A stretch of 64,000 nt of DNA, taken from positions 1,178,001-1,242,000 of the forward strand of contig NZ_MCGV01000001.1 of assembly GCF_001705235.1 (NCBI RefSeq), read 5' to 3'. Shown here one piece after another: positions 34,582-43,466 of this stretch (the stretch's first letter is position 1; every line of letters begins with the position of its first letter). The notes under the pieces were generated by a model that saw only the letters and a list, made by a program, of their open reading frames with translations, was not told the origin of the DNA and did not search any database. The position numbers were made by a program, and so were the translations under genes. The stretch comes from Clostridium pasteurianum (GTDB lineage: Bacteria; Bacillota; Clostridia; Clostridiales; Clostridiaceae).

Positions 34582-34981
34582 AACATGCACCTCTTTATAT
34601 TTATTTATGAGCAAATAGTTATAAAGATTTATAAAATGTATATTACTTTTTGCCCTCTAATTAAATTATATTACATGGTATTTACATTTTCATTTCTTGT
34701 ATTAAAGTGTATCTTGTTGAATATATTACTTTTTTTACTTTAAATCCCATTTAATTAATATTCCACAGCATTACTTCAATTTTAAAAAAGGATCTAAAAA
34801 ATATTTATATTTAATAAATTTTTTCCTTATTGCTTATTCTAACCTTGAGGACTTAGTTTTTGCACAACTTAAATTTTTCTAATAAAACGTAATAATACTT
34901 GGTATTTAATATTATTTTCCTTGCAGTAGCTCAAAATTAACTATTTACTGCAATAATTACTTGTTTTTTTACAAATACTTA

Positions 34982-35057
34982 TTGATTTATTCAAAAATTC
35001 CTGTATAATTATTTATTGTCGAGTTTAGTATATATAAACTTTAAGTTTACATATACT
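34982..35057 (+). promoter_or_regulatory. Promoter and large inverted repeat upstream of the pot operon
   Basis: TTGATT (34982-34987) and TATAAT (35004-35009) are 16 nt apart. From 35027 to 35057 lies AGTATATATAAACT-TTA-AGTTTACATATACT, 14-bp arms with one mismatch, about 20-45 nt after the -10 box. It could be the operator of the XRE-cupin regulator. The rest of 34582-35195 is AT-rich without a gene. Confidence 0.6.
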
Positions 35058-35195
35058 ATTAAAGTGAAACCAATGTAAAACTTAAATTATGCATGTTCCA
35101 AAATGCTAGCACCAAAATATTATGGTACATTTATAACTTAATAGTTGAATTGGTTTCCCTATAAAAAAAATTATTATATTTTATATAGGTGATTT

Positions 35196-35735
35196 ATGGA
35201 TATCGGAGAAAAAATAAAAAGGCTCAGGATTGAAAGACAATTAACTCAAGAAGAACTTGCTAATCGCTGCGAGTTATCGAAGGGCTTTATATCTCAAATA
35301 GAGAGAAACCTAACTTCACCTTCAATAGCAACCTTAACTGATATCCTCGATGCTTTAGGAACAAATTTACCGGATTTTTTTAACGAGGATAGTCAGGAAA
35401 AAATAGTATTTAAAAAGGATGACATGTGCGAAACCTCTGATGAAGAACTAAATTACAATCTCATGTGGCTTGTTTCAAATTCTCAAAAGGATTCTATGGA
35501 ACCTGTTTTACTAACCCTTTACGAAAATGGCAATTATCTTGAAGATGAACCTCATGAAGGAGAAGAATTTGGATATGTTTTAAAAGGAAGTATATTTCTC
35601 AAACTTGGAAGTAAAAAATTTAAAATAAAAAGCGGTGAAAGTTTTTATTTTAAACCAAATGCTAATCATCAAATTTTAAATGCTGGAAAAAAGCCAGCTA
35701 AAATTATATGGGTAAGCACACCCCCATCCTTCTAA
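35196..35735 (+). CDS. XRE-cupin regulator (PuuR-like)
   Basis: This 179-residue protein has an N-terminal XRE helix-turn-helix (GEKIKRLRIERQLTQEELAN, then LSKGFISQIERN) and a C-terminal cupin (about 110-178; HEGEEFGYVLKGSIFLKLGS). PuuR-type regulators sense polyamines. It is 30 nt upstream of potA on the same strand, so it most likely controls the polyamine importer. A large inverted repeat in its leader may be its binding site. Confidence 0.92.
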   Translation: MDIGEKIKRLRIERQLTQEELANRCELSKGFISQIERNLTSPSIATLTDILDALGTNLPDFFNEDSQEKIVFKKDDMCETSDEELNYNLMWLVSNSQKDSMEPVLLTLYENGNYLEDEPHEGEEFGYVLKGSIFLKLGSKKFKIKSGESFYFKPNANHQILNAGKKPAKIIWVSTPPSF

Positions 35736-35765
35736 CATTTGTAAAAGAGGTGTTAAATATTAACT

Positions 35766-36824
35766 ATGGAAAAGGACATACTTATTGAACTTAAAAACAT
35801 TTCAAAAAAATATGACGACAATTATGTAATTAAAGATTTAAATCTATTCGTCAGGCGAAATGAATTTCTTACTCTTTTAGGTCCAAGTGGATGCGGTAAA
35901 ACAACAACTTTAAATATGATTGCTGGTTTTGAAACCCCAGACGAAGGAAATATAATATTTGAAGACAGTAATATAAATATTGTACCTCCTCACAAGAGGC
36001 AGATAAATACTGTGTTTCAAAAATATGCTCTTTTTTCACATATGAATGTGTACGAAAATATTGCTTTTGGTCTCAGAATCAAAAAGCTTTCAGAAAATGA
36101 TATTCGCAAAAAAATTCAAGATATACTTAAAATGGTTGATCTTGAAGGCTTTGAAAAGAGGTCAACTAGTTCCTTAAGCGGTGGTCAGCAGCAAAGAGTT
36201 GCAATTGCAAGGGCTCTTGTAAATGAACCAAAACTTCTTCTACTTGATGAACCACTTGGTGCTCTTGATTTAAAACTTAGAAAAGAAATGCAGATTGAAC
36301 TAAAAAATATGCAACAAAAACTTGGCATAACCTTCATTTTTGTAACCCATGATCAGGAGGAAGCCCTCACTATGTCCGATACTATTGTAGTTTTAAATAA
36401 AGGCAAAGTGCAGCAAATTGGAACTCCTGAAGATATATATAACGAACCTAAAAATAGATTTGTGGCTAACTTCATTGGTGTAAGTAATATTTTAAATGGA
36501 ATTATGTTGAGCGATTACAAAGTTAAATTTGAAAATAAAATCTTTGAATGTGTGGATGCTGGATTTAATAAAGATGAAAACATTGAGGTTGTAGTAAGAC
36601 CAGAAGACATAAAAATAACAAATAAATATGAAGGTATGCTTTATGGAACAGTAATTTCCTCAATATTTAGAGGAGTTCACTACGAAATTAAGGTTGAAAT
36701 AAATGGCACAACATGGATAATTCATAATACAAAACATGCGTCACCAGGAGACATTATAGGTATAAATATTTTTCCTGATGATATACACATAATGCGAAAG
36801 GCTCAAGATAATGAAACGAAATAA
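35766..36824 (+). CDS. potA: Spermidine/putrescine ABC transporter ATPase
   Basis: This 352-residue protein has Walker [10 protein letters not shown], the signature [15 protein letters not shown], Walker B LLLLDEP, and [13 protein letters not shown]. The C-terminal TOBE domain contains [14 protein letters not shown]. Identification as PotA rests on the complete potABCD order and the close fit of neighbours. Its end overlaps potB by 14 nt. It powers polyamine import through PotB and PotC. Confidence 0.94.
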   Translation: MEKDILIELKNISKKYDDNYVIKDLNLFVRRNEFLTLLGPSGCGKTTTLNMIAGFETPDEGNIIFEDSNINIVPPHKRQINTVFQKYALFSHMNVYENIAFGLRIKKLSENDIRKKIQDILKMVDLEGFEKRSTSSLSGGQQQRVAIARALVNEPKLLLLDEPLGALDLKLRKEMQIELKNMQQKLGITFIFVTHDQEEALTMSDTIVVLNKGKVQQIGTPEDIYNEPKNRFVANFIGVSNILNGIMLSDYKVKFENKIFECVDAGFNKDENIEVVVRPEDIKITNKYEGMLYGTVISSIFRGVHYEIKVEINGTTWIIHNTKHASPGDIIGINIFPDDIHIMRKAQDNETK

Positions 36825-37644
36825 AGGCTCTATTTCTGCATACCCTTATTTTATTTGGAGCATAATCTTCATAGTTGTACCTATTTTTCTTATAATATAT
36901 TTCAGCCTTACAAACAATAATGGTGATTTTACTTTAGCAAATTATCAAAAATTATTTAATCCGCTTTACATGCTCGTATTCTTTAACTCAATTAAACTAG
37001 CACTTATTTCAACTGTAATATGCTTTATATTAGGTTATCCTGCAGCATATATTCTCTCAAAATCCAGCTTAAAAATGAGAAGTATACTTATGATGCTCCT
37101 CATAATCCCAATGTGGATGAACTTTTTGCTCAGAACTTATGCCTGGATGTCTATACTCGGGAGAAACGGAATTATAAATACTATATTTTCCCTATTAGGC
37201 TTTAAATCTTTAGATATACTATACACTGATGCTGCTGTCATACTTGGAATGGTTTATAATTTTCTTCCTTTTATGATAATACCAATATATACAATCCTCA
37301 TAAAAATAGACAAGGATGTAATAAAAGCAGCTTCAGACCTTGGAGCAAATAAATTCATTATTTTTAAAAGAGTTGTTTTTCCCTTAAGCATACCTGGTGT
37401 AATGTCAGGAGTTACTATGGTTTTTATGCCTGCCGTTTCTACCTTTGTAATATCAAAGCTTTTAGGTGGCGGACAATTTATGCTTATTGGTAATCTAATA
37501 GAATCTCAATTTACAACTGTTGGTGATTGGTATTTCGGATCAGCTATATCAATACTAATGATGATAATAATACTTATTTCAATGGCTGTACTTTCAAAAT
37601 TTGATAGTAAAAATGATTTGAATGGTGGTGGACGTATATGGTAG
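36811..37644 (+). CDS. potB: Spermidine/putrescine ABC transporter permease PotB
   Basis: This 277-residue permease has six membrane helices and the EAA loop [20 protein letters not shown]. The [19 protein letters not shown] segment is typical of PotB. It overlaps potA at its start and potC at its end by 7 nt. With PotC it forms the membrane channel. Confidence 0.94.
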   Translation: MKRNKGSISAYPYFIWSIIFIVVPIFLIIYFSLTNNNGDFTLANYQKLFNPLYMLVFFNSIKLALISTVICFILGYPAAYILSKSSLKMRSILMMLLIIPMWMNFLLRTYAWMSILGRNGIINTIFSLLGFKSLDILYTDAAVILGMVYNFLPFMIIPIYTILIKIDKDVIKAASDLGANKFIIFKRVVFPLSIPGVMSGVTMVFMPAVSTFVISKLLGGGQFMLIGNLIESQFTTVGDWYFGSAISILMMIIILISMAVLSKFDSKNDLNGGGRIW

Positions 37645-38420
37645 AGAAATGTCTAAAAAGATTTTATTTAACTTTAATCTATATATTTTTATATGCGCCC
37701 ATAGTATTTCTCATGGTTTTCTCTTTTAATTCGGAGAAATTTTCATCACACTGGGGTCATTTTTCATTAACCTGGTACCATGCACTGCTTCAGGACGATA
37801 GAATCTTAACTGCTCTTTACTATACAATACTTGTAGCCGTAATATCTTCCATAATATCCACAATTCTCGGGACTATAAGTGCCATCGGAATAAGTAAACT
37901 GTCTCATGTGCCGAAGAAAACCATACTCAATATAAATAATATACCAGTTTTAAATCCTGATATAGTAATGGCAGTATCATTAATGACTTTATTTATATTT
38001 TTCAATGTACCTTTTGGACTAGTAACACTTATAATCGCTCATATTGTATTTTCTACTCCATACGTAATACTGTCGGTCCTTCCAAAACTAACACAGCTTC
38101 CACCAGATATTGTAAAAGCTGCTTTAGACCTTGGAGCAACCCCTAGGTACGCAATGAGAAAAATAGTACTTCCTCAAATAAAATCCGGTATATTTGCAGG
38201 CTTTTTATTTGCATTTACTATGTCAATAGATGATTTTGTAATAAGCTTCTTCAACACCGGAAATGACGTTACAAATCTTTCAATAGAAATATACTCTATG
38301 GCAAGACGAGGAATAACACCTGAAATAAATGCATTATCAACCTTAATGTTTGTAACCATCCTTATTCTTCTATTCCTTGCAAACAGAAAAAGTATTATAT
38401 CAAAGGAGGAAAATAAATAA
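37638..38420 (+). CDS. potC: Spermidine/putrescine ABC transporter permease PotC
   Basis: This 260-residue permease has six membrane helices and the EAA loop ALDLGATPRYAMRKIVLPQI. The segments SFNSEKFSSHWGHFSLTWYH and FTMSIDDFVISFFNTG are characteristic of PotC. It lies directly upstream of potD, with no gap. Confidence 0.94.
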   Translation: MVEKCLKRFYLTLIYIFLYAPIVFLMVFSFNSEKFSSHWGHFSLTWYHALLQDDRILTALYYTILVAVISSIISTILGTISAIGISKLSHVPKKTILNINNIPVLNPDIVMAVSLMTLFIFFNVPFGLVTLIIAHIVFSTPYVILSVLPKLTQLPPDIVKAALDLGATPRYAMRKIVLPQIKSGIFAGFLFAFTMSIDDFVISFFNTGNDVTNLSIEIYSMARRGITPEINALSTLMFVTILILLFLANRKSIISKEENK

Positions 38421-39485
38421 ATGAAAAATATAAAAAAACTTATATCCTTATCAATTTTAATCTTCATAACTGCCTCTGCTTTAACTGCCTGCAGTTTCAA
38501 GCCAGGTACCAATAAAACTACACTAAATGTTTTTAACTGGGGAGAGTATATAGACAAGGATATAATTAAAGATTTTACAGCCAAAACAGGCATAAAGGTA
38601 AATTATGAGACTTTCTCAACAAATGAAGAAATGTACGAAAAAGTCAAATCAGGAACCAGTACTTATGATCTCATATGTCCTTCAGATTACATGATAGACA
38701 GAATGATAAAAGAGAAATTAGTTCAGCCAATTGATTTTAAAAATTTATCTAATTACTCCAATATAGATAGTAAATATAAAAATTTGAGTTATGATCCAAG
38801 CAATAAATATTCAGTTCCATATATGTGGGGAACTATAGGTATTATATATGATAAAACTCAAATTAAAGATAAAATAGACAGCTGGAACGACTTATGGGAT
38901 GCTAAGTATAAAGGCAAGGTCTATATGTCAGATGATATGAGAAATTCTCTTGGCATATCCCTTAAAAGACTTGGATATTCAATGAACTCTAAAAATGCTT
39001 CTGAGATTAACAAAGCTGCTAATGAACTCATAAAGCAGAAAGAAGAAATAAATCCAGTGTATGTTGGCGATGAAATAAAAGATGATATGAGAAACGGAGA
39101 AAAGCCAATTGGAGTTATTTATTCCGGTGATGCAGCTGTACTTATGAACGAAAATCCAAATAAATACGAATACGTAATACCTAAAGAAGGAACTAATATA
39201 TGGTTTGACAGCTGGGTAATACCTAAAAATGCAAAAAATAAAGAAGCAGCTGAAAAATTCTTAAACTACCTACTTGATGCAAAGGTAAATAAGAAAAATG
39301 TAGACTATATAGGTTACGGAACTCCAAACAAAAAAACCTTTAACATATTAACTGACAAGGTTAAAAACAATAAGGCTTCATACCCTGATGAAAGTTCGCT
39401 AAAAAATTCAGAGATATTCATAGACTTAGGAAATGCAAGAAAACTATATAATGATGCATGGGTAACTGTTACTGCAAAGAAATAA
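38421..39485 (+). CDS. potD: Spermidine/putrescine-binding lipoprotein PotD
   Basis: This 354-residue protein has a lipoprotein signal with lipobox LTAC (Cys near residue 24). The body matches PotD: VFNWGEYIDKDIIKDFTAKT, TYDLICPSDYMIDRM, and GVIYSGDAAVLMNENP. It captures polyamine outside and hands it to PotBC. The gene ends the operon, and repeat family A begins 3 nt after its stop. Confidence 0.95.
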   Translation: MKNIKKLISLSILIFITASALTACSFKPGTNKTTLNVFNWGEYIDKDIIKDFTAKTGIKVNYETFSTNEEMYEKVKSGTSTYDLICPSDYMIDRMIKEKLVQPIDFKNLSNYSNIDSKYKNLSYDPSNKYSVPYMWGTIGIIYDKTQIKDKIDSWNDLWDAKYKGKVYMSDDMRNSLGISLKRLGYSMNSKNASEINKAANELIKQKEEINPVYVGDEIKDDMRNGEKPIGVIYSGDAAVLMNENPNKYEYVIPKEGTNIWFDSWVIPKNAKNKEAAEKFLNYLLDAKVNKKNVDYIGYGTPNKKTFNILTDKVKNNKASYPDESSLKNSEIFIDLGNARKLYNDAWVTVTAKK

Positions 39486-39488
39486 TGG

Positions 39489-39678
39489 TGTGAAACAATA
39501 ATATTTCAGGACGGTTTAAATAAAGGTCATAAATCTAAGAGGCTAATTGTTAAAAGCCTAAGAAGTTTCAATAACTCGCTGGACACTCAGACAATTGAAA
39601 TTTCTAAGTCTTTTAACAATTAGCCTCCAAGATTTATTGACCTTTATTTAAACCGTCCTGCAACATTATTGTTTCACA
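39489..39678 (+). repeat. Stop-codon-anchored palindromic repeat, family A copy 5 (diverged arms)
   Basis: The arms read TGTGAAACAATAATATT at the left and its complement at the right, unlike the AAGTAATAGTATTTT arms of copies 1, 2 and 4. Yet they still pair, also over GGACGGTTTAAATAAAGGTC and AGGCTAATTGTTAAAAG. The apex AATAACTCGCT, then CTCAGACAATT is kept. Paired change with a fixed apex speaks for selection on structure. Confidence 0.8.
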
Positions 39679-39699
39679 AAACCGTGGTTTTAAGGAGTG

Positions 39700-39797
39700 T
39701 CAATATTAATAATAAAAATATATAACTTAATACCAAGAAACAAATCCACATTAGTCGCTCACTACACACTTATATCCTCTACAAATTGGGATTTGTC
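39700..39797. repeat. Family B intergenic repeat, copy 1
   Basis: Shared words are ATAACTTAATACCAAGAA, then CACTTATATCCTCTACAAATT and GATTTGT. Copies 2 and 3 lie at 40855-40952 and 44775-44872. It abuts the 3' end of the DUF218 gene. Function unknown. Confidence 0.65.
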
Positions 39798-39798
39798 A

Positions 39799-40698
39799 TT
39801 ATGATGCATAAAGTGGATTTGCTTTACGAATAGAAGAGCCATAAACTTTCTTTAATTCCATAAACGCATTACTAACCTCAATTGGTATTTCTACATGAGC
39901 AATATAATTTTTACCGTTGGGTCCATATCCTTCGTCATCATCTGAAAGTCGTGGAATCTCACCCATCAATAGTGTAATATACTTTTCAATATTCCACATT
40001 CCCAGAATATGATGTTTGAACTCTAATTCATTATCTCTTACAACAACATCTACATCATAAACCGCATAATTGATTATTACATTATCTTGAGAAATATATT
40101 TTCTAAGTCCTGCCTCCATGCGATGTTGCATAGTTGCATCCTGAGAAAGAATAATGCTTTTAAAAGATATATTATTTTCTTTTAACAAGTCTAATAAATA
40201 TGTTATATTGTTACCACAATTTGTAGATTTACATTCCAATAAATCTGGCTCTAAATTATATTTGTACTTCAAATATGCTGCAAACGCCTTTGCTTCTGGC
40301 AGTCCATTGGTTTCAATTTCTGGAAATTCATTATGCATTTTCACTAGTAAAGTTTCTGTTGTATGTCCTGCTCCGCCAACAATAACATATTTCCTAGCAA
40401 TTCTATTTTTCATTGCTTCTGCCAAAACATCTCCACCAATCAAAATACTTCCACCAAAAAGAACCATAACATCAACTTGTTCCAAGCCATATTTTACTTT
40501 TAATTCATTTTTAGTCAATACAGAGATATCTCTTTTTCCACAGAACCTCCCCAATATATTAATACTTTCTGCTATTTTATCCTTCATATCTACTGCAATA
40601 CATCCTTCCTTTTTCCTTTTTTTACAAAAGCTTTTAGGACTAATTATAGCTTCTGTTTTGTCATCAAAGGTATTAGTTATCATAAAATAATTTCTCAT
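39799..40698 (-). CDS. DUF218 (YdcF/ElyC-like) protein
   Basis: This 299-residue protein contains the DUF218 core: VDVMVLFGGSILIGGDVLAE, YVIVGGAGHTTETLL, and a later IILSQDATMQHRMEAGLRKY. No signal peptide is present, so it is cytosolic. The family includes proteins linked to envelope polysaccharide carriers and nucleotide-like ligands, but the reaction is unsettled. An ATG five codons downstream is a possible alternative start; neither has a strong binding site. It is flanked by family B repeats. Confidence 0.8.
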   Translation of the reverse strand: MRNYFMITNTFDDKTEAIISPKSFCKKRKKEGCIAVDMKDKIAESINILGRFCGKRDISVLTKNELKVKYGLEQVDVMVLFGGSILIGGDVLAEAMKNRIARKYVIVGGAGHTTETLLVKMHNEFPEIETNGLPEAKAFAAYLKYKYNLEPDLLECKSTNCGNNITYLLDLLKENNISFKSIILSQDATMQHRMEAGLRKYISQDNVIINYAVYDVDVVVRDNELEFKHHILGMWNIEKYITLLMGEIPRLSDDDEGYGPNGKNYIAHVEIPIEVSNAFMELKKVYGSSIRKANPLYAS

Positions 40699-40854
40699 CT
40701 TAAAATTGATATTTATCTACATATCATTATTATACCAAATTCCTTTCGTGTTTTTTAACCATATCTAAAAATAAAATTCTCCTTGCTTTTCCCCATAAAG
40801 TGAGGTAATAGAATTTTGGAAACGGTTTAAATAAAGAATCACAAGCAGCGTCAA

Positions 40855-40952
40855 AAGTATTAATAAAACATGTAACTTAATACCAAGGAATAAATCATAT
40901 TAACAGCTTTCTACCCATTTATATCCTCTACAAATTAGAATTTGTAAACATA
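40855..40952. repeat. Family B intergenic repeat, copy 2
   Basis: CAGCGTCAAAAGTATTAATA is followed by ATAAAACATGTAACTTAATA, then ACCCATTTATATCCTCTACA and AATTAGAATTTGT. It closely matches copy 3. It lies just beyond the 3' end of the GNAT gene at 40969-41430. Confidence 0.65.
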
Positions 40953-40968
40953 AAATAATAATTCAAAT

Positions 40969-41430
40969 TTATTTCATAAAAATTAAATTTGAATAAACAC
41001 TGTTTTCCGGTTCACCATTTTTTATGTATTCTGCTGAAACAGTTTTTCTATAAAACTGCTCTGCTTCACTAACCCATCCTATAATAGCATATCCATATCC
41101 ATATTCCCTCATAGATTCTAATGTCCGTAATAATAATAAAGTACCTATATTTTTACCTCTCTCTGAAGTAAGAACACCTATTGGTCCAAAAAATCCTTTT
41201 GCTGAAGCATCATAACATGCAAATCCCAATAATTTCCCTTTTTCTGTTGCAATAAAGCATTTTCCAGGACTCTGCATCAAGGATTGCTCAACCTCATAAG
41301 TCCAATTTGTTTGAAAATTTTCATGGACAAAGTTTAATATCTCCTCTTTATCTCCAGGAAAAGCTCTTTTTAACTTAATATTTTTATTAGTTACTTCATA
41401 ATGCGGCAAATTAGTTAGTCCAACTATCAT
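40969..41430 (-). CDS. GNAT-family acetyltransferase
   Basis: This 153-residue protein starts at the ATG preceded by AAAGGTGGAG. Its acetyl-CoA loop is IGVLTSERGKNIGTLLLLRT, and LKRAFPGDKEEILNFVHENF forms the N-terminal alpha helix region. The C-terminal IIGWVSEAEQFYRKTVSAEY completes the fold. The substrate is unknown. The neighbours (DUF218, Nudix, radical SAM) are separate units on the same strand. Confidence 0.82.
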   Translation of the reverse strand: MIVGLTNLPHYEVTNKNIKLKRAFPGDKEEILNFVHENFQTNWTYEVEQSLMQSPGKCFIATEKGKLLGFACYDASAKGFFGPIGVLTSERGKNIGTLLLLRTLESMREYGYGYAIIGWVSEAEQFYRKTVSAEYIKNGEPENSVYSNLIFMK

Positions 41431-41618
41431 ATCTCCACCTTTAAATTTACTCATTGACTAATCTCTCCATTACTTGTATTTTTTATTATATTAGTTCTGC
41501 TTCTAACTAAATCTTGTTTTTATTAAATCTCATCTACAAATTACAATTTATGTTTTCCAATCTTAAATTGGAGTTTGTCCCGGTAAGTACGAAATCAAAT
41601 CCATATAATAGACTAAAT

Positions 41619-42146
41619 TTACCACCTACCTAAGACTGTTAGTAAAAAAATATAATGTGTTTTGTATGGCATAAGCATAGTGGAATGTGTTTCTACCATT
41701 GTCTTGAATTTCTCAAGTGAAACATACGATACCTCTTTCACCTCATTATCGCAGAAAGAATACTCCTCTAAAAGAATATCCTTTCTATAAAGGAACACAT
41801 CATCTATTTCATTTTCAATATATCCATCAACCTCCCCATACTCTCGACACGAAAAGAGATACTGGAGTTTATCTATTTCTAAATCAATGCCAAGTTCTTC
41901 TTTCCCTTCTCTTATAGCTGCTTCTAAAGATGTTTCACCGGCTTGGATATGCCCTGAAAACGAGATATCCATCATATTGGGGAACATAACTTGATTATTT
42001 CGAGTTTGTAGTAGTATCTCATCATTAGAATTAATAATCCATACACAAACGCCTTTATGAATAAGTCCTTTTTTATGAGCCTCGTTTTTTTCCTCGATCT
42101 TACCAGATTTTTGACCTAGTTCGTCATAAATATCTATCATTTCCAT
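41619..42146 (-). CDS. Nudix hydrolase (YfcD-like)
   Basis: This 175-residue protein has a complete Nudix box, GHIQAGETSLEAAIREGKEE followed by LGI, which matches GX5EX7REUXEEXGU. The N-terminus (DIYDELGQKSGKIEEKNEAH) and VCVWIINSNDEILLQTRN resemble the YfcD and isopentenyl-diphosphate isomerase-like branch. It would hydrolyse a nucleoside diphosphate derivative or act on a related pyrophosphate. The substrate cannot be told. It is monocistronic. Confidence 0.88.
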   Translation of the reverse strand: MEMIDIYDELGQKSGKIEEKNEAHKKGLIHKGVCVWIINSNDEILLQTRNNQVMFPNMMDISFSGHIQAGETSLEAAIREGKEELGIDLEIDKLQYLFSCREYGEVDGYIENEIDDVFLYRKDILLEEYSFCDNEVKEVSYVSLEKFKTMVETHSTMLMPYKTHYIFLLTVLGRW

Positions 42147-42237
42147 ACAATACAGTCCCCCATAAATTAATATTTATCTACATATGGTTATTATACCAAA
42201 TCTTTAGCGTTTTTTTTATATATAAAAAATAAAAGTA

Positions 42238-42312
42238 TTATCATATGGGAGGTTTGGGCTTTGGCCACTATCCTTCTTAACCATACAAAAGCACTCTTAT
42301 CATATGCGGGAT
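42238..42312. repeat. Short dispersed repeat (ATCATATG...CTTCTTAACC type)
   Basis: Two ATCATATG words frame TATCCTTCTTAACCATACAA and AAGCACTCTTATC. The same module occurs within the repeat at 20596-20993 and at 4796-4842. It lies 70 nt past the 3' end of the radical SAM gene. Confidence 0.6.
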
Positions 42313-42381
42313 ATTTATATCACGTTAATAACTTTGTTTATATTTCATCGTATAGAACATTCCATACTATCTATCTGGCAT

Positions 42382-43155
42382 TTATCTTTCCCATAAATCA
42401 AACATGAAGGTTATACGGTCATCCATACGATATTTTTCTATAATTTTTTTATAATATGATTCATCTGTCTCATATAATATTTTTTCATATTCTTTAGCAT
42501 ACTGTGGATACTTTTTATTAATCCAATTGTAAATTTTCTTATCCTGATTACCTTTTGTCATTACTCTTAATTTATCAAGATAAATAGGGATATTTGTATC
42601 CAATGCATTAATCATTTCATCAATATTCATAACATACGGAAGAATTGGGGTAATAAATGCCCATACATCAATACCTTCCTTCTTCAATTCATTTGCTACT
42701 TTAATATTTGCATTATCAGCACCTCTATCTGCCTGATTTAAGTTAGATAACCCAAGTAATATGGTAACTGGATTTTTAAAACTTTTTAACAAATCCAAAT
42801 CACGTAGAATTAATTCGTTATCTGATTTTGTTGTAATATAAACATTCATATCAGAAGAACTCAATACATGAATACATTTTCTAGTAAGGTGATATTCATC
42901 TTCTAATGGCATATATGGATCACTTAAACTGCCTATATATACGTCACCACTGCCTTTCTTCTTTAGTTGATCCTTTAAAATATCTGCAATATTCTTTCTT
43001 ACAATTATATCCTTACTCCAATTTATATCATTCATTTGAAAACAATAAGGGCATTGTAGCTGGCATCCAACATAAGAATCAATAATATCCACTTTGCTTC
43101 CATCAGGTTGAATTTCTTTTTCAAACGCATTAGTTACAAGTATTTCTTTAATCAT
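42382..43155 (-). CDS. Radical SAM protein (SPL/Rv2578c-like)
   Basis: This 257-residue protein has a radical SAM cluster motif CQLQCPYC (CxxxCxxC) in SYVGCQLQCPYCFQMND. A GSGDVYIGSLSDPYMPLEDE stretch follows, as in the spore photoproduct lyase-like branch. A second conserved stretch, ITTKSDNELILRDLDLL, fits the TIM barrel. The ATG has GAGGAGG upstream. The substrate is unknown. No partner gene is adjacent. Confidence 0.85.
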   Translation of the reverse strand: MIKEILVTNAFEKEIQPDGSKVDIIDSYVGCQLQCPYCFQMNDINWSKDIIVRKNIADILKDQLKKKGSGDVYIGSLSDPYMPLEDEYHLTRKCIHVLSSSDMNVYITTKSDNELILRDLDLLKSFKNPVTILLGLSNLNQADRGADNANIKVANELKKEGIDVWAFITPILPYVMNIDEMINALDTNIPIYLDKLRVMTKGNQDKKIYNWINKKYPQYAKEYEKILYETDESYYKKIIEKYRMDDRITFMFDLWER

Positions 43156-43361
43156 AGAGTTTACCTCCTCAATAAGATAATATGTTTTTTTTATTTAAAG
43201 TAATTATTTATCTTAATAACATTATTATGCCAAATTATTTTTGTGTTTTTTTACATATTGTTAACTTTTCAATTAACATTGAGAGCTTCCAAGCAGCTGA
43301 TTTTTAACATTTTATTTACAATTATATCATAAGAATGAAACAATGTAATATGTTAACTTAG

Positions 43362-43428
43362 TTGACATTTTACTTTAAAAAATATAATATGATTATTAAT
43401 AAAAACATGTATATACTGACATGTTTTT
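43362..43428 (+). promoter_or_regulatory. Promoter of the esterase gene with a hairpin at the transcript start
   Basis: TTGACA (43362-43367) is followed after 17 nt by TAATAT (43385-43390), overlapping TATAAT. A 10-bp stem AAAAACATGT/ACATGTTTTT with loop ATATACTG (43401-43428) starts within a few nt of the expected transcription start and is followed by a T run. It may be a 5' stabiliser or an attenuator. Confidence 0.65.
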
Positions 43429-43466
43429 TATTACATATATATTTTTTAATTAGGGAGGAAAAATTA

